This document shows positions 24,554-33,238 of a stretch of 64,000 nucleotides of DNA, piece by piece; positions within the stretch are counted from its first letter, which is position 1; each line of letters opens with the position of its first letter. Position numbers and translations under genes: made by a program. A model generated the notes under the pieces. That model had not been told where the DNA came from. It searched no databases and was given only the letters and a program-made list of their open reading frames with translations. The DNA is taken from positions 51,357 through 115,356 of the forward strand of contig NZ_QWVT01000007.1 of NCBI RefSeq assembly GCF_003570705.1, given 5' to 3'. This stretch comes from Mesobacillus zeae (GTDB taxonomy: Bacteria; Bacillota; Bacilli; Bacillales; Cytobacillaceae).

Positions 24554-24655
24554 TTACAAATTTTAATTTTTCTGTTTCCTTCTGCGACATGAGGAGATAG
24601 TCCTATTTAAGGCCAAAGCCATGGCCCGAAAGATAAATCGATGGGAGGATACCAA

Positions 24656-25075
24656 ATGTTTTATCATGTAAAACAGCTGCAATTCGAGGCAAAACCAGAC
24701 AGGCCCGATCCGCTCTATGCGAAAAGCTCCAGGAATTAATCGGCGGGCAATATGGAGAAATGAGCCCGGGCCTCCTACCACCAAAATCAGTGGGCTTCTT
24801 CAATCGCAGAGATTGAAGAAAAAGAAGGCTTTCTTGTTCCATGGACTTTCCCTCGTAAAAAAGAACGTATGGATGTCGCCTACAAACTCTTCAATTTCTC
24901 TGAAGGGGAAGATAGCAGCACAGGACGATGGGTATAAGGTACAAGCATCGATGGGCAGTGCGCATTTGAATATGTTCGCTATCCCAAGCCTGAAGGCGAA
25001 AAACCAATGCAGAAGCCAGCTCCATCCAATCTGCACAACACCCTTCCGGCGGATGGAACAAAATTCAGTCAATAA
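24656..25075 (+). pseudogene. Decayed manganese catalase gene
   Basis: A GGGAGG ribosome binding site and ATG start a frame reading MFYHVKQLQFEAKPDRPDPLYAK, the N-terminus of Mn-catalase. One A is missing in the following A-run, so the expected KLQELIGGQYGEMS continues only in another frame. The centre is deleted. The Mn-catalase tail resumes near 24870 (YKLFNFSEGEDSSTGRWV, then stop TAA, then GTSIDGQ...FEYVRYPKPEGE) and ends at 25075. At most about 140 of some 280-300 codons remain, with two or more lesions: clearly inactive. Confidence 0.85.
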
Positions 25076-25091
25076 AAAAAATTTGAGAATG

Positions 25092-25117
25092 GGGCCTGTT
25101 GGCTCCTTCTTTTATTG
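25092..25117 (+). terminator. Terminator after the catalase remnant
   Basis: GGGGCC/GGCTCC stem with a TGTT loop, followed by TTCTTTTATT. It presumably served the former catalase gene. Confidence 0.6.
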
Positions 25118-25224
25118 TTGGTATTTTTTTTATAAAATTAGTGAGTTATATGGAGGCATGTTAAAAATAATTTACAGTTTGGTGCGTTTTTCTCTGCAAA
25201 GTTGGTTATCTAAATTCCTATATA

Positions 25225-25400
25225 TTGTCTAATTGTCCGAATGAGTAGGATTCTTGTCTTAATCAATCCGTTTTTTGTCCGAATCAACTGCTTCCTTGTC
25301 TTAATCAACGGGATTTTTGTCCGAATCAACTGCTTCCTTGTCTTAATCAACGGGTTTTTTGTCCGAATCCGCCGTTTTTGTGTCCGAATCACTCCATTAT
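25225..25400. repeat. 21-bp tandem array, units TTGTCCGAATC / TTGTCTTAATC
   Basis: Units start at 25233, 25254, 25275, 25296, 25317, 25338 and 25359, always 21 bp apart, with part-units at both ends. Two unit types alternate: TTGTCCGAATCAACTGCTTC and TTGTCTTAATCAACGGG. On the minus strand a frame through it reads as heptads (RTKxPLI, KTRKQLI), but it has no ribosome binding site. There are no spacers, so it is not a CRISPR array. Confidence 0.85.
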
Positions 25401-25448
25401 CGCTACAAGTGATCGATTTTAGCCAGCCAAGTAGAGCCGATTTACTGC

Positions 25449-25573
25449 ATTCTCCCAAAATGGTGGCCATTCTCCTCAAAAACTCTCTGATTCTCCGCGA
25501 AAAATGCTTGATTCTATCCATATTTAGCTTCATTCTCCCCCATCAAAGCTTCATTCTCCTCGATAGACAATTA
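25449..25573. repeat. Second 21-bp phased array, core ATTCTCC
   Basis: ATTCTCC (once ATTCTAT) starts at 25449, 25469, 25490, 25511, 25532 and 25553: spacings 20, 21, 21, 21, 21. Only the 7-bp core is conserved; the remaining 14 bp vary except for a recurring GCTT(C/G). It follows the first array after about 50 bp of unphased sequence. Confidence 0.8.
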
Positions 25574-25691
25574 TTGTAAAAAACCCTCCAAGACTAACCC
25601 ATCTTCCCCGCACCAAAACCAATTTCATAATGCTGGTCATAGCCTAAGCTGTCACACCATAAAATGAACTAAGCTGAAGAGGAGGTATAGC

Positions 25692-26120
25692 ATGGCAGTT
25701 GTGAAGGCAAGAACGGCAGATATTGACCTATTGGCCAGGCTGCTCAGGGCCGAAGCAGAAGGCGAAGGACAACAGGGCATGCTGCTTGTAGGCAATGTCG
25801 GGATTAACAGAATCAGGGCTAATTGTTCTGACTTCAAAGGCTTAAGAACAATCCCCCAGATGGTCTATCAGCCACATGCTTTTGAAGCTACTATCAAGGG
25901 ATACTTTTACCAGCGGGCACGCGACAGTGAGAGGCGCCTCGCAAAGCGTGCTGTCAATGGCGAAAGGTTGTGGCCTGGGAGGTTCAGCCTCTGGTATTTC
26001 AGACCCCCCGGAGACTGTCCTGCCCGTTGGTATAATCAGCCGCTAGTAGGCCGATATAAACTTCACTGCTTCTATGAACCAACAGGAACAGAATGTGAAA
26101 ATATTTACAACACTTTTTAA
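25692..26120 (+). CDS. cwlJ: Spore cortex-lytic cell wall hydrolase CwlJ
   Basis: 142 residues, essentially one Hydrolase_2 (SleB/CwlJ) domain: LLARLLRAEAEGEGQQGMLLVGNVGINRI with the catalytic-type Glu, then YQPHAFEA, and LWYFRPPGDCPARWYNQPLVGRYKLHCFYEP. Length equals CwlJ (142 in B. subtilis) and there is no signal peptide, as for CwlJ. It degrades spore cortex in germination, normally with GerQ, which is not adjacent here. AAGAGGAGG precedes the ATG. Confidence 0.92.
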   Translation: MAVVKARTADIDLLARLLRAEAEGEGQQGMLLVGNVGINRIRANCSDFKGLRTIPQMVYQPHAFEATIKGYFYQRARDSERRLAKRAVNGERLWPGRFSLWYFRPPGDCPARWYNQPLVGRYKLHCFYEPTGTECENIYNTF

Positions 26121-26123
26121 ATT

Positions 26124-26160
26124 AAGGATGAAACATCCGTTGATCGGCTGTTTCATCCTA
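26124..26160 (+). terminator. Intrinsic terminator of cwlJ
   Basis: GGATGAAACA and TGTTTCATCC form a perfect 10-bp stem shortly after the stop codon. The following tract is only moderately T-rich. Confidence 0.7.
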
Positions 26161-26345
26161 CAGTATAGTTTACATAATAAAATTATTATCAATATATACA
26201 TAACATCATTTTCAAAATTTTCCACCTTATCATCTTCCAATACCACTTTTTGATTGAATCATTTATAATAAATGAATCATAAGTTCTGCACATTACAACC
26301 AGCCGGCTTCTTTTTAGCCACTGGCGGAAAAAGTTGGGAGATACT

Positions 26346-28451
26346 ATGGGGAAATTAAATACGCTGTGGGAGGCTGTTGTCCGGTTTTGGAAACGGAAGC
26401 ATCTTACCCAAATACTTTTGCTTATTGGACTAGTTGTCGTTTTGCTGACAATCCTCTTTTTTGCCTTCATTGCAAGCCAAACGGATGTCCAAAGCCTTAA
26501 AGATGGATTGAAAGAATCTACTGTAATATATGACAAGGATGGAGATGTCGCCGGAAAGGTTGCGACGGACCGACTTGACGGTGTCACATTCAATAACATG
26601 CCAGAACATGTGCCAAATGCCGTCATCGCCATTGAGGACGAGCGTTTTTACCAACACAACGGATTTGATGTAAAAGGAATCGCAAGGGCCTTTTTTGGCA
26701 ACCTATTTGCAGGCCGGATCACTGGAGGCGGAAGCACTATTACGCAGCAGTTGACCAAAAATGCTCTCCTCTCGCCTGAACGCTCGTATAAACGAAAAAT
26801 TGAGGAACTTTTCCTCGCAGTCGAAATAGAAAAAGCTTATTCAAAAGAAGAAATCATGGAGATGTACCTGAACCAGGTGTATTTTGGCAGCGGTGCCTGG
26901 GGAATCAGCAACGCATCCAAAAAGTATTTTAACAAGGACATTGGTGATGTGACGGTCAGTGAAGCAGCAGTGCTAGCAGCACTCCTTCAGGCACCGTCTG
27001 CCCTTGATCCGTATGAGCATTATGACAAGGCCATGGAGCGGCGAAACGTCGTGCTTGGCAAAATGAAGGAACACAAGATGATCAGCAAGGAAGAATATGA
27101 TCAGGCCATCAATGAAAACATCGAGTTAAATGACGGAGGCGGAAGCGTTGTAGACCGAAAATATCCATATTATATGGACGCAGTTCTCGATGAAGCTATC
27201 GATGAATATGGACTGACACAGGAAGAAATCCTGACACGGGGTTACAAGATTTACACAGCCCTTGATCAAAATTTACAGACAAGCCTTGAAAAAGTTTATT
27301 CCGAGGACTGGAATTTCCCTGTCGGCCGAGGCGGCGAGCTTGTACAGAGCGGCGGCGTCCTTCTTGACGCACAGTCGGGCGGTGTTCGTGCACTTGTCGG
27401 CGGGCGCGGTGAACATGTCTTCCGCGGTTTCAACCGGGCAACCCACCTGAAGGCGCAGCCGGGATCGACAATGAAGCCGCTCGCAGTTTACACGCCAGCT
27501 CTTGAGGAAGGCTACAAACCAACCTCCATCCTGCAGGATAAACAAACTTCTTTTGGTACCTATGAGCCTCAGAACTTTTCGAGGACCTATTCCGGCGAAG
27601 TTCCGATGTACGAGGCAGTTGAGAAATCGTTGAACGTTCCCGCTGTCTGGCTTCTGGACAAAATCGGCCTGGACAAAGGGGTTGATTCGGCGCAGCGGTT
27701 TGGAATCCCAGTGAAAAAAGAAGATGAAAACTTGGCTCTTGCACTAGGAGGCCTCCATCATGGCGTTTCGCCGTTAAGAATGGCTGAGGCATTCTCTGTT
27801 TTTCCAAATGAGGGTGTTCGTAAAGATGGCCATCTTATTACGAAAATCGTCGGACCCACAGGAAAAACAATTGCCGAACATGAAGAAGAAACAGTAAAAG
27901 TCACTACAAAACGAGTCTCAAGGGATATGACATCCATGCTTCTGAATGTTGTCGAAACAGGCACAGGCAGAAGGGCAAATATACCGGGACTTGAGATTGC
28001 AGGGAAAACGGGATCAACCCAACTCCCTTACAGTGACATTGATGGAACAAAAGATCAATGGTTCGTAGGGTATACACCGGAACTTGTGGGTTCTGTCTGG
28101 CTCGGATACGACAAGACCGACCGTGAACATTACATGTCGAGCAGCAGTTCTGAAAATGTCGTTCCCCTCTTCCGGAAAATCATGGAGCAGGCTTCTCCTT
28201 ACCTGGAAAAAACAGAGTTTGATGTTCAATCCATCAATGAAAAGAATGCAGAGAAAGATAGCATAGATCAGGATTTTAAAGAGAAAGCAAAGGAGCTCGA
28301 GAAAGAGCTTCGTGAACGGGCAGGAAAAGTAGAAGATAAAATTAAGGAAGAAGCACCGAAGTGGAAGCGAGTCATGGAAGAAGCCAAGGAGGATGCGAAT
28401 TCACTCGGCAGTAAAATAAAAGAAAAACTAAAAGGTTTAAATGGTCAATAA
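26346..28451 (+). CDS. Class A penicillin-binding protein (PBP1A family, PbpG/PbpF-like)
   Basis: About 701 residues: N-terminal membrane helix (residues 20-45), glycosyltransferase GT51 domain (IAIEDERFYQHNGFD, GGGSTITQQLTKN, KIEELFLAVEIE), then transpeptidase domain with STMKPL, SLN and KTGSTQ as the SxxK, SxN and KTG motifs. A Lys/Glu-rich coiled tail of about 70 residues ends the protein. It polymerises and cross-links peptidoglycan; size and sequence are nearest the sporulation-linked PBPs 2c/2d. ATG at 26346 follows GGGAG. Confidence 0.9.
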   Translation: MGKLNTLWEAVVRFWKRKHLTQILLLIGLVVVLLTILFFAFIASQTDVQSLKDGLKESTVIYDKDGDVAGKVATDRLDGVTFNNMPEHVPNAVIAIEDERFYQHNGFDVKGIARAFFGNLFAGRITGGGSTITQQLTKNALLSPERSYKRKIEELFLAVEIEKAYSKEEIMEMYLNQVYFGSGAWGISNASKKYFNKDIGDVTVSEAAVLAALLQAPSALDPYEHYDKAMERRNVVLGKMKEHKMISKEEYDQAINENIELNDGGGSVVDRKYPYYMDAVLDEAIDEYGLTQEEILTRGYKIYTALDQNLQTSLEKVYSEDWNFPVGRGGELVQSGGVLLDAQSGGVRALVGGRGEHVFRGFNRATHLKAQPGSTMKPLAVYTPALEEGYKPTSILQDKQTSFGTYEPQNFSRTYSGEVPMYEAVEKSLNVPAVWLLDKIGLDKGVDSAQRFGIPVKKEDENLALALGGLHHGVSPLRMAEAFSVFPNEGVRKDGHLITKIVGPTGKTIAEHEEETVKVTTKRVSRDMTSMLLNVVETGTGRRANIPGLEIAGKTGSTQLPYSDIDGTKDQWFVGYTPELVGSVWLGYDKTDREHYMSSSSSENVVPLFRKIMEQASPYLEKTEFDVQSINEKNAEKDSIDQDFKEKAKELEKELRERAGKVEDKIKEEAPKWKRVMEEAKEDANSLGSKIKEKLKGLNGQ

Positions 28452-28466
28452 TAAACAGAAACAAAA

Positions 28467-28505
28467 AAACAGCCTTGCGCCAAAATGGTGCAAGGCTGTT
28501 TTAAC
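28467..28505. terminator. Bidirectional terminator between the PBP and ABC-transporter genes
   Basis: AACAGCCTTGC and GCAAGGCTGTT pair perfectly; A-rich left and T-rich right flanks serve both converging genes. Confidence 0.9.
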
Positions 28506-28511
28506 ATTTCT

Positions 28512-29459
28512 CTATATACTGATGTCCCTTTTCTGGAAGAAAACAAAAGTAACAACGATAAAAATTAAATAGTAGACACCGAGAATCCCAAGCGACATCG
28601 GCAAAGTAATGTTTCCCATGATTTTGTCCTGAAAGGCAAAGATTTTCAAGTCAAGATGCGGGAAGATCAGAAATTTAGCCCATGTATACTTGTCTGCAAG
28701 CATAACGATTAAGCCGCCGACGGTTGACGAAAAGAATAGAACAAAGATTCCGATTCCCACGGCCAAGGCCTGGCTTTTGAACAAGGTTGACAGCATGAAT
28801 GCAATCGTCATGATAACAAAAAGGCTCGGGAGAAGATACAGTATCTTCATGAAGAACTGAGGGCCAGCCTCGGCTATTTTTTGTCCATCCAGCGTCATTT
28901 CATACATCTTCATGTTGAAATCACTGTTTCCGCACAAGATGATGCTGATTAAATATCCTGAAACAACGAGCACTGCGACCATCATCAATGCGTAAAGAAC
29001 CATAGCTATATACTTGCTTAATAGGACGCTCCATCTTCGGTGAGGCCGGATGAGCAGCTGTTTGATTGTGCCATCGGAAAACTCTGCCGAGACATTCGCA
29101 CTGCCGACAATCACGACAAACAAGGTGACAAGCGAACTGACACCCATCACAACTTCATTCATAAAATGCCAGCTTGTTTTGGAGTTAGGATCGATATTTT
29201 CTTTTAAGTAGTATTGCTTTTGTTCGATTTCCCTTTGTAAAAATTCTTTTTCCCCTTTATCCTTAGAGGATTTTACCTGTGCTTCGAGCTGGGTTACTTC
29301 CGCCTTCATCTCGCTACGCCAATTAGGATTAGAATCCTCAGTAAATTTCACATAGATAATCCCACCGATTAAAATGGCGAGGACGATGGCAACCATATAA
29401 ATCCAGCTGGCTTTTTTGCCGAATATTTTCATCATTTCGTTTTGAATTAACCCAATCAT
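28512..29459 (-). CDS. ABC transporter permease (ABC-2 type)
   Basis: 315 residues, six membrane helices, with a Lys/Glu-rich extracellular loop (about residues 40-100) after helix 1 and SAEFSDGTIKQLLIRPHRRWSVLLSKY, the usual ABC-2 coupling region. Its ATG overlaps the stop of the ATPase gene by ATGA. With it, it forms an exporter, perhaps for antimicrobial peptides as in the BcrAB/NatAB types; the substrate is unknown. Confidence 0.85.
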   Translation of the reverse strand: MIGLIQNEMMKIFGKKASWIYMVAIVLAILIGGIIYVKFTEDSNPNWRSEMKAEVTQLEAQVKSSKDKGEKEFLQREIEQKQYYLKENIDPNSKTSWHFMNEVVMGVSSLVTLFVVIVGSANVSAEFSDGTIKQLLIRPHRRWSVLLSKYIAMVLYALMMVAVLVVSGYLISIILCGNSDFNMKMYEMTLDGQKIAEAGPQFFMKILYLLPSLFVIMTIAFMLSTLFKSQALAVGIGIFVLFFSSTVGGLIVMLADKYTWAKFLIFPHLDLKIFAFQDKIMGNITLPMSLGILGVYYLIFIVVTFVFFQKRDISI

Positions 29460-30388
29460 GCTTGATACGCCTCCCTTTCCTTTCCGGTAATTTCAAGGAA
29501 ACGCTCCTCAAGCGAAGCTTTGACATTAATGATTTCATAAACCAGAATTTCATTCTCGACCAACATCCGGTTGATTTCAGGGATGGTATCCCGTGCTGCT
29601 GATATAGATAGACGCTGCAGCCCCTTTGCCGCAAGTCCAGCATCCGGAAAATATCTCCGGACCAGATCTGCTGCCCGGACAGAATCATTTACTTCAAACT
29701 CGACATCATGAATGTCCGTCTCTTTTTCCTCATTCATAGACGAAATGACAACGAGTTTCCCCCTCTCTATGATTGCAAAACGATCGCACATTTGCTGCAT
29801 TTCTGACAGCAGATGTGACGATACAAGAACGGAGGTCCCTTCATTGGCAAGCTTTCTGAGATATTCCCTGAATTCGCGGATTCCCTGCGGGTCAAGCCCA
29901 TTCGTCGGCTCATCCAGGATTAATAGTGATGGTTTATGTAATATTGCCTGTGCCACGCCTAGTCGTTGTCGCATTCCTAGGGAATACGTTTTGACTTTAT
30001 CATGGATCGCTTCCTCAAGTCCGACAAGCTCCGTCACTTCCTTGATTCGGCTGCCTGGAATGTCTGAAAGCGCCATGCGTTCATAATGGCGGAGGTTTTT
30101 GTAACCGCTCAAGTACTTATAAAACTCTGGATTTTCAACGATGGCACCAAGATTGTCCATTGCCAGCGTGAATTCATCGTCAAGGTCGCGGCCATTGATG
30201 ATGACTTCCCCGCCTGACCGGTTAATTAGACTGACAATCATTCTGATGATCGTTGTTTTCCCGGCGCCATTTGGTCCGAGCAATCCGAAGATTTCCCCTT
30301 TTTTCACTTGAAAACTGACATTATCGACAATTGTCTTTTTGCCGATTTTTTTCGTCAGTGATTTTACTTCAAGGGCGAAAGATGACAT
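29456..30388 (-). CDS. ABC transporter ATP-binding protein
   Basis: 310 residues: Walker A GPNGAGKTT, signature YSLGMRQRLGVA, Walker B LLILDEPTNGLD, and a switch His in SSHLLSEM. The C-terminal 90 residues are the extension common in BcrA-like proteins. First gene of a two-gene operon with the permease. No two-component system or immunity gene lies next to it. Confidence 0.9.
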   Translation of the reverse strand: MSSFALEVKSLTKKIGKKTIVDNVSFQVKKGEIFGLLGPNGAGKTTIIRMIVSLINRSGGEVIINGRDLDDEFTLAMDNLGAIVENPEFYKYLSGYKNLRHYERMALSDIPGSRIKEVTELVGLEEAIHDKVKTYSLGMRQRLGVAQAILHKPSLLILDEPTNGLDPQGIREFREYLRKLANEGTSVLVSSHLLSEMQQMCDRFAIIERGKLVVISSMNEEKETDIHDVEFEVNDSVRAADLVRRYFPDAGLAAKGLQRLSISAARDTIPEINRMLVENEILVYEIINVKASLEERFLEITGKEREAYQA

Positions 30389-30586
30389 GTTTTTCCCTCA
30401 TTTCTATTCACAAAAGTTTCCTGCAGATATATATACGATAAAAAGCAGCCTTTAGTTTCACATTTATCCATATTTTCCATAATTTCATCCAGTGTTCACC
30501 AAATTCACGGTTTGTTCATGATTCAAGGTAATATTTTCTTCTATAATTTGACTAAAGGAAAATATTTATAGAATTGGGTTGATATC

Positions 30587-31252
30587 ATGGCAAAATTGCT
30601 CTATATTACGGCCAATCCAAAAGGATCCGGGCTTTCAAAAGGCCTGCAAATTGGTGAAGCTTTCATTGAGCGCTTTGCAGAAGAGAAGCAGAACATCGAA
30701 ATCACAAGGCACAATCTTTTTCATTTTGACATCCCTGAAATGGATGCGGACCTTGTTTCTGCACGCGGAAAAATTGGCGGCTATGGCATGACGCTTGAAC
30801 AGCTAGAACCTGTTGAACGTGAGAAAATCATTAAAATGCATCAACTCGCAGATGAATTTGTAAAGCATGATTATTTTGTGTTTGTATCTCCAGTATGGAA
30901 TTTCGGCTCTCCTGCTGTCCTGAAGGCTTACCTAGACAATCTCTTTGTCCACGGGAAGACGTTCGCTTTTACTCCGGCTGGTGCCAAAGGTCTTTTAACG
31001 GGGAAGAAAGCCATTCACATCCAGACAAGGGGTGGTATTTATTCATCAGGACCTTTAAAAGAACTAGAATCAGGAGACCGTTACTTAAAAATCGCACTCA
31101 CATTCCTTGGTATTGAAATGTTGGATACCGTGTTTGCAGAAGGGCTGGACCATTTTCCGAAAAAGGTTCCTGAAATTGTCGCTGCAGCAAAGGAACAAGC
31201 ACGAGAAGCAGCATGCAAAATGGCGCATATGACTGCAAGGAGCAATCTATAG
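30587..31252 (+). CDS. azoR: FMN-dependent NADH-azoreductase
   Basis: 221-residue flavodoxin-like quinone/azo reductase. TANPKGSGLSKGL binds FMN phosphate, and VSPVWNFGSPAVLKAYLDNLF is the diagnostic AzoR motif; QTRGGIYSSGP is the second FMN loop. Such enzymes reduce quinones and azo dyes with NADH and protect against thiol stress. Single gene, followed by a shared terminator. Confidence 0.9.
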   Translation: MAKLLYITANPKGSGLSKGLQIGEAFIERFAEEKQNIEITRHNLFHFDIPEMDADLVSARGKIGGYGMTLEQLEPVEREKIIKMHQLADEFVKHDYFVFVSPVWNFGSPAVLKAYLDNLFVHGKTFAFTPAGAKGLLTGKKAIHIQTRGGIYSSGPLKELESGDRYLKIALTFLGIEMLDTVFAEGLDHFPKKVPEIVAAAKEQAREAACKMAHMTARSNL

Positions 31253-31261
31253 ATTGAATAA

Positions 31262-31308
31262 AAAAACCGCCGGAAGAATCCTGATTTCAGGACTTCCAAG
31301 GCGGTTTT
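31262..31308. terminator. Bidirectional terminator between azoR and the YiaA/B gene
   Basis: AAAACCGCC and GGCGGTTTTT flank an inner stem GGAAG...CTTCC and CCTGATTTCAGG; T-runs are present in both directions. Confidence 0.85.
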
Positions 31309-31550
31309 TATTTAGGTTCCACATGATGCTTTTGGAATTCACTTTCATCCTCTTCATTATCGCGGACAACTTTTGCTACTGTAAATGATGAAACAATGAT
31401 GCCTACCATTCCCATCAGATAATAGCCTTTAACCATTAATGGTTCTTTCAATGTATAAAGGCCAACAAGATTCAGTCCGCAAAACAGTATCAGCCCCAAC
31501 CATGCAAGCATAGTAAAAGCGGGTGTGTTTCTTCTTCTTACTCTCGCCAT
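31308..31550 (-). CDS. YiaA/YiaB-like two-helix membrane protein
   Basis: 80 residues with two membrane helices (FTMLAWLGLILFCGLNLVGLY and a second starting YYLMGMVGIIVSSFTVA) separated by a short loop. This is the YiaA/YiaB domain, function unknown, followed by an acidic tail. Converges on azoR with a shared terminator. Confidence 0.75.
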   Translation of the reverse strand: MARVRRRNTPAFTMLAWLGLILFCGLNLVGLYTLKEPLMVKGYYLMGMVGIIVSSFTVAKVVRDNEEDESEFQKHHVEPK

Positions 31551-31740
31551 TACAAAATCAACCTCCCCTTCCAGTATTTATAATATATCGACAGTGGTAA
31601 AATGTCTAGATTTTTTCATGAATTAAACGTATTTTCTGTTTAAGGATTAAGGGCATAATCCCGGCGGTTTTGACAGATGCTAAGTAAGATATTCTGCAGA
31701 ATATCAGCATGTTCCAAAATCCATTCCTGAGGTGATTTTG

Positions 31741-31893
31741 ATGAGTTACAGAGATCATTTAGATCCGCAATCGAAACTTTTCCATTATCCATGGACAAGG
31801 CCGAAGCACCTGAACTCTCAGGTTAACGGAGAGACGCGTGTAACACTCAATACAATCATTGCCAGAGGAAATGCCAAAGCACATCGTTGGTAA
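31741..31893 (+). CDS. Hypothetical 50-residue protein
   Basis: GAGGTGAT precedes the ATG at good spacing. The protein begins MSYRDHLDPQSKLFHYPW and ends ARGNAKAHRW, is basic and has no membrane segment. A terminator follows within 25 bp, which supports a real short gene. Its last codons and terminator seem duplicated 300 bp downstream. Confidence 0.55.
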   Translation: MSYRDHLDPQSKLFHYPWTRPKHLNSQVNGETRVTLNTIIARGNAKAHRW

Positions 31894-31914
31894 GGAACTT
31901 GCATCAAGAATGAG

Positions 31915-31945
31915 GAAAGACGCAGGTTTGGCGTCTTTCCTGTTC
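31915..31945 (+). terminator. Terminator of the 50-residue protein gene
   Basis: GGAAAGACGC and GCGTCTTTCC pair around AGGTTTG, followed by TGTTCTT. Confidence 0.75.
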
Positions 31946-31954
31946 TTACATTGG

Positions 31955-32197
31955 TGAAAGGGGACTGGCTGCTCTTGAAGGTTATGAAAACATTAAATGG
32001 CGGTCGCTAAAAATACCGTGTATACAGCACTTTGAGTATATTTGGAGTCACAAAGAAATAAATCGCATCATTCCTGGAAACTGGAGTACCGGGTATATTA
32101 CTAGTCCATGATTAGTTCCAAGCCCTACAGTCGGATTTCGGTTAAATAGCTTTGCAGTCACCTCCGCTGCATCGGCCATCTATGGTAAGGAACATAT
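31955..32197. other. Gene-poor gap, with one doubtful short frame
   Basis: A minus-strand frame of 43 codons (32048-32179) contains PTVGLGTNHGLVIYPVLQFP, but it lacks a ribosome binding site. Nothing else is recognisable. Confidence 0.3.
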
Positions 32198-32770
32198 TTA
32201 CATCCAGAACGAGAAAGACGCCGTTTGGGCGTCTCTCTTTTTTATAACAGGCGCTTTGTTTGATGAAGGAACAGTGCCTCCCTTGATGAGTGAAAGCGGG
32301 GTATCATTAATATATAGAGGAGCAGGTTTCAGGACAGGCTTTTTCGCACATGGCAAAGGATTTTCAACAAACTTGAACTCTCCTTCCCCATCCATGTTCG
32401 GTCCGCTCTCCCATCTTCCTGCGGTCTCATTCCCTGCTGATAAGTTGAACAAAACTTGGGAAGCCTCACGCTTTTCGAGGCTGCGCGGGGCCGTGCTCGG
32501 TACGACGGTATTTTCATTTCCCTATAATTCCTTGATGGCAGCAATCCATTGGTTCTGGTGCATTGTATCCCGGGCAATTTAGCCACGATAGCATATCCTT
32601 CACTCTCCGGTTGGATACAGTCTCATACAGCCTGACTTCCTGAAGCCTTCCTTGGGACTCCGCGTTAAGGTTCGCCCTAAAATCGGCAAGTAAATTGCCG
32701 TGGGAATTATATAATCCGCCGTCCACCTGTTTCCAACACTATCTGCAGCCAAAGCTCCTAGTTCGGAAAC
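32198..32770 (-). pseudogene. Decayed gene of unknown family
   Basis: Two minus-strand open stretches look like real protein but are broken. The upstream part (about 32740-32514) reads CWKQVDGGLYNSHGNLL...GRLQEVRLYETVSNRRVKDML, begins just after an in-frame TAG and ends in a stop. The downstream part (about 32518-32198), in another frame, contains RSLEKREASQVLFNLSAGNETAGRW. GGLYN...RLQEVRLYE resembles the end of a LamG-like beta-sandwich, but this is weak. It directly follows the gtrA-like gene and may once have been the last gene of that operon. Confidence 0.45.
32205..32245 (+). terminator. Duplicated terminator hairpin
   Basis: GAAAGACGCC and GGCGTCTCTC pair around GTTTG, followed by TTTTTT. 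With its left flank (GGTAAGGAAC...CATC...AGAA) it resembles 31888-31940. Confidence 0.7.
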
Positions 32771-32785
32771 AATGGCATGCTCCAG

Positions 32786-33238
32786 CTACACTAACTCTCC
32801 TGTTCCTTGCCGGAACACCCAATATTTTTGCCCGGCATAATTGGAAATGGTATATAAGGCTGTGCCCATAAAGACGGCCAATACATCTGCTGAAAAGAAA
32901 CCCTGCATCCATATAGGAAGCAAATAGCCGGCAGCCACCCTGCTGGTCCCATAACTGAACATATAACAGAGAAGAATGACGGTAATGAACCTCGGAAGTG
33001 CTTCCGGTACACTTGCATTGCTGCGAAATGTGAATGACCGGTTCAATATATAACTGACTGCTGCGCCGACTGCATTTCCTGCCAGTGTCGCTGGCATATA
33101 AGGCCAGCGGAGCAGTTCAAGCAGAACGAGCATGATGGTAAGGCCAGTTGCTGTATTAATCACACCGACCAGCAGAAAACGGATGAACGGGCTAGTTCGT
33201 TTCAGGCAGCTGTCCAGCATCCATGCTATAGTACTCAT
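32786..33238 (-). CDS. GtrA-family membrane protein
   Basis: About 150 residues, four membrane helices. FIRFLLVGVINTATGLTIMLVLLE at the start and LAGNAVGAAVSYILNRSFTFRS are GtrA/DPMS1 hallmarks. GtrA proteins are thought to flip undecaprenyl-phosphate sugars made by a GT2 partner, which here is the overlapping upstream gene. The ATG at 33238 follows GAGAGGACGG; a start within the next 20 codons is also possible. Confidence 0.85.
   Translation of the reverse strand: MSTIAWMLDSCLKRTSPFIRFLLVGVINTATGLTIMLVLLELLRWPYMPATLAGNAVGAAVSYILNRSFTFRSNASVPEALPRFITVILLCYMFSYGTSRVAAGYLLPIWMQGFFSADVLAVFMGTALYTISNYAGQKYWVFRQGTGELV

Noticed and set aside
24656..25075. Selenoprotein or recoded Mn-catalase, given selB in the window
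   Set aside because: The interrupting stops are TAA and the catalytic core is missing, so this is decay, not UGA recoding.
25225..25400. CRISPR array
   Set aside because: Units are contiguous 21-mers with no unique spacers and no cas genes nearby.
25210..25533. Minus-strand ORF with Ile-Arg-Thr-Lys heptads as a real protein
   Set aside because: No ribosome binding site; the heptads are a necessary result of the 21-bp DNA repeat.
32048..32179. 43-codon minus-strand gene
   Set aside because: No ribosome binding site and no recognisable family, in an otherwise degraded region.
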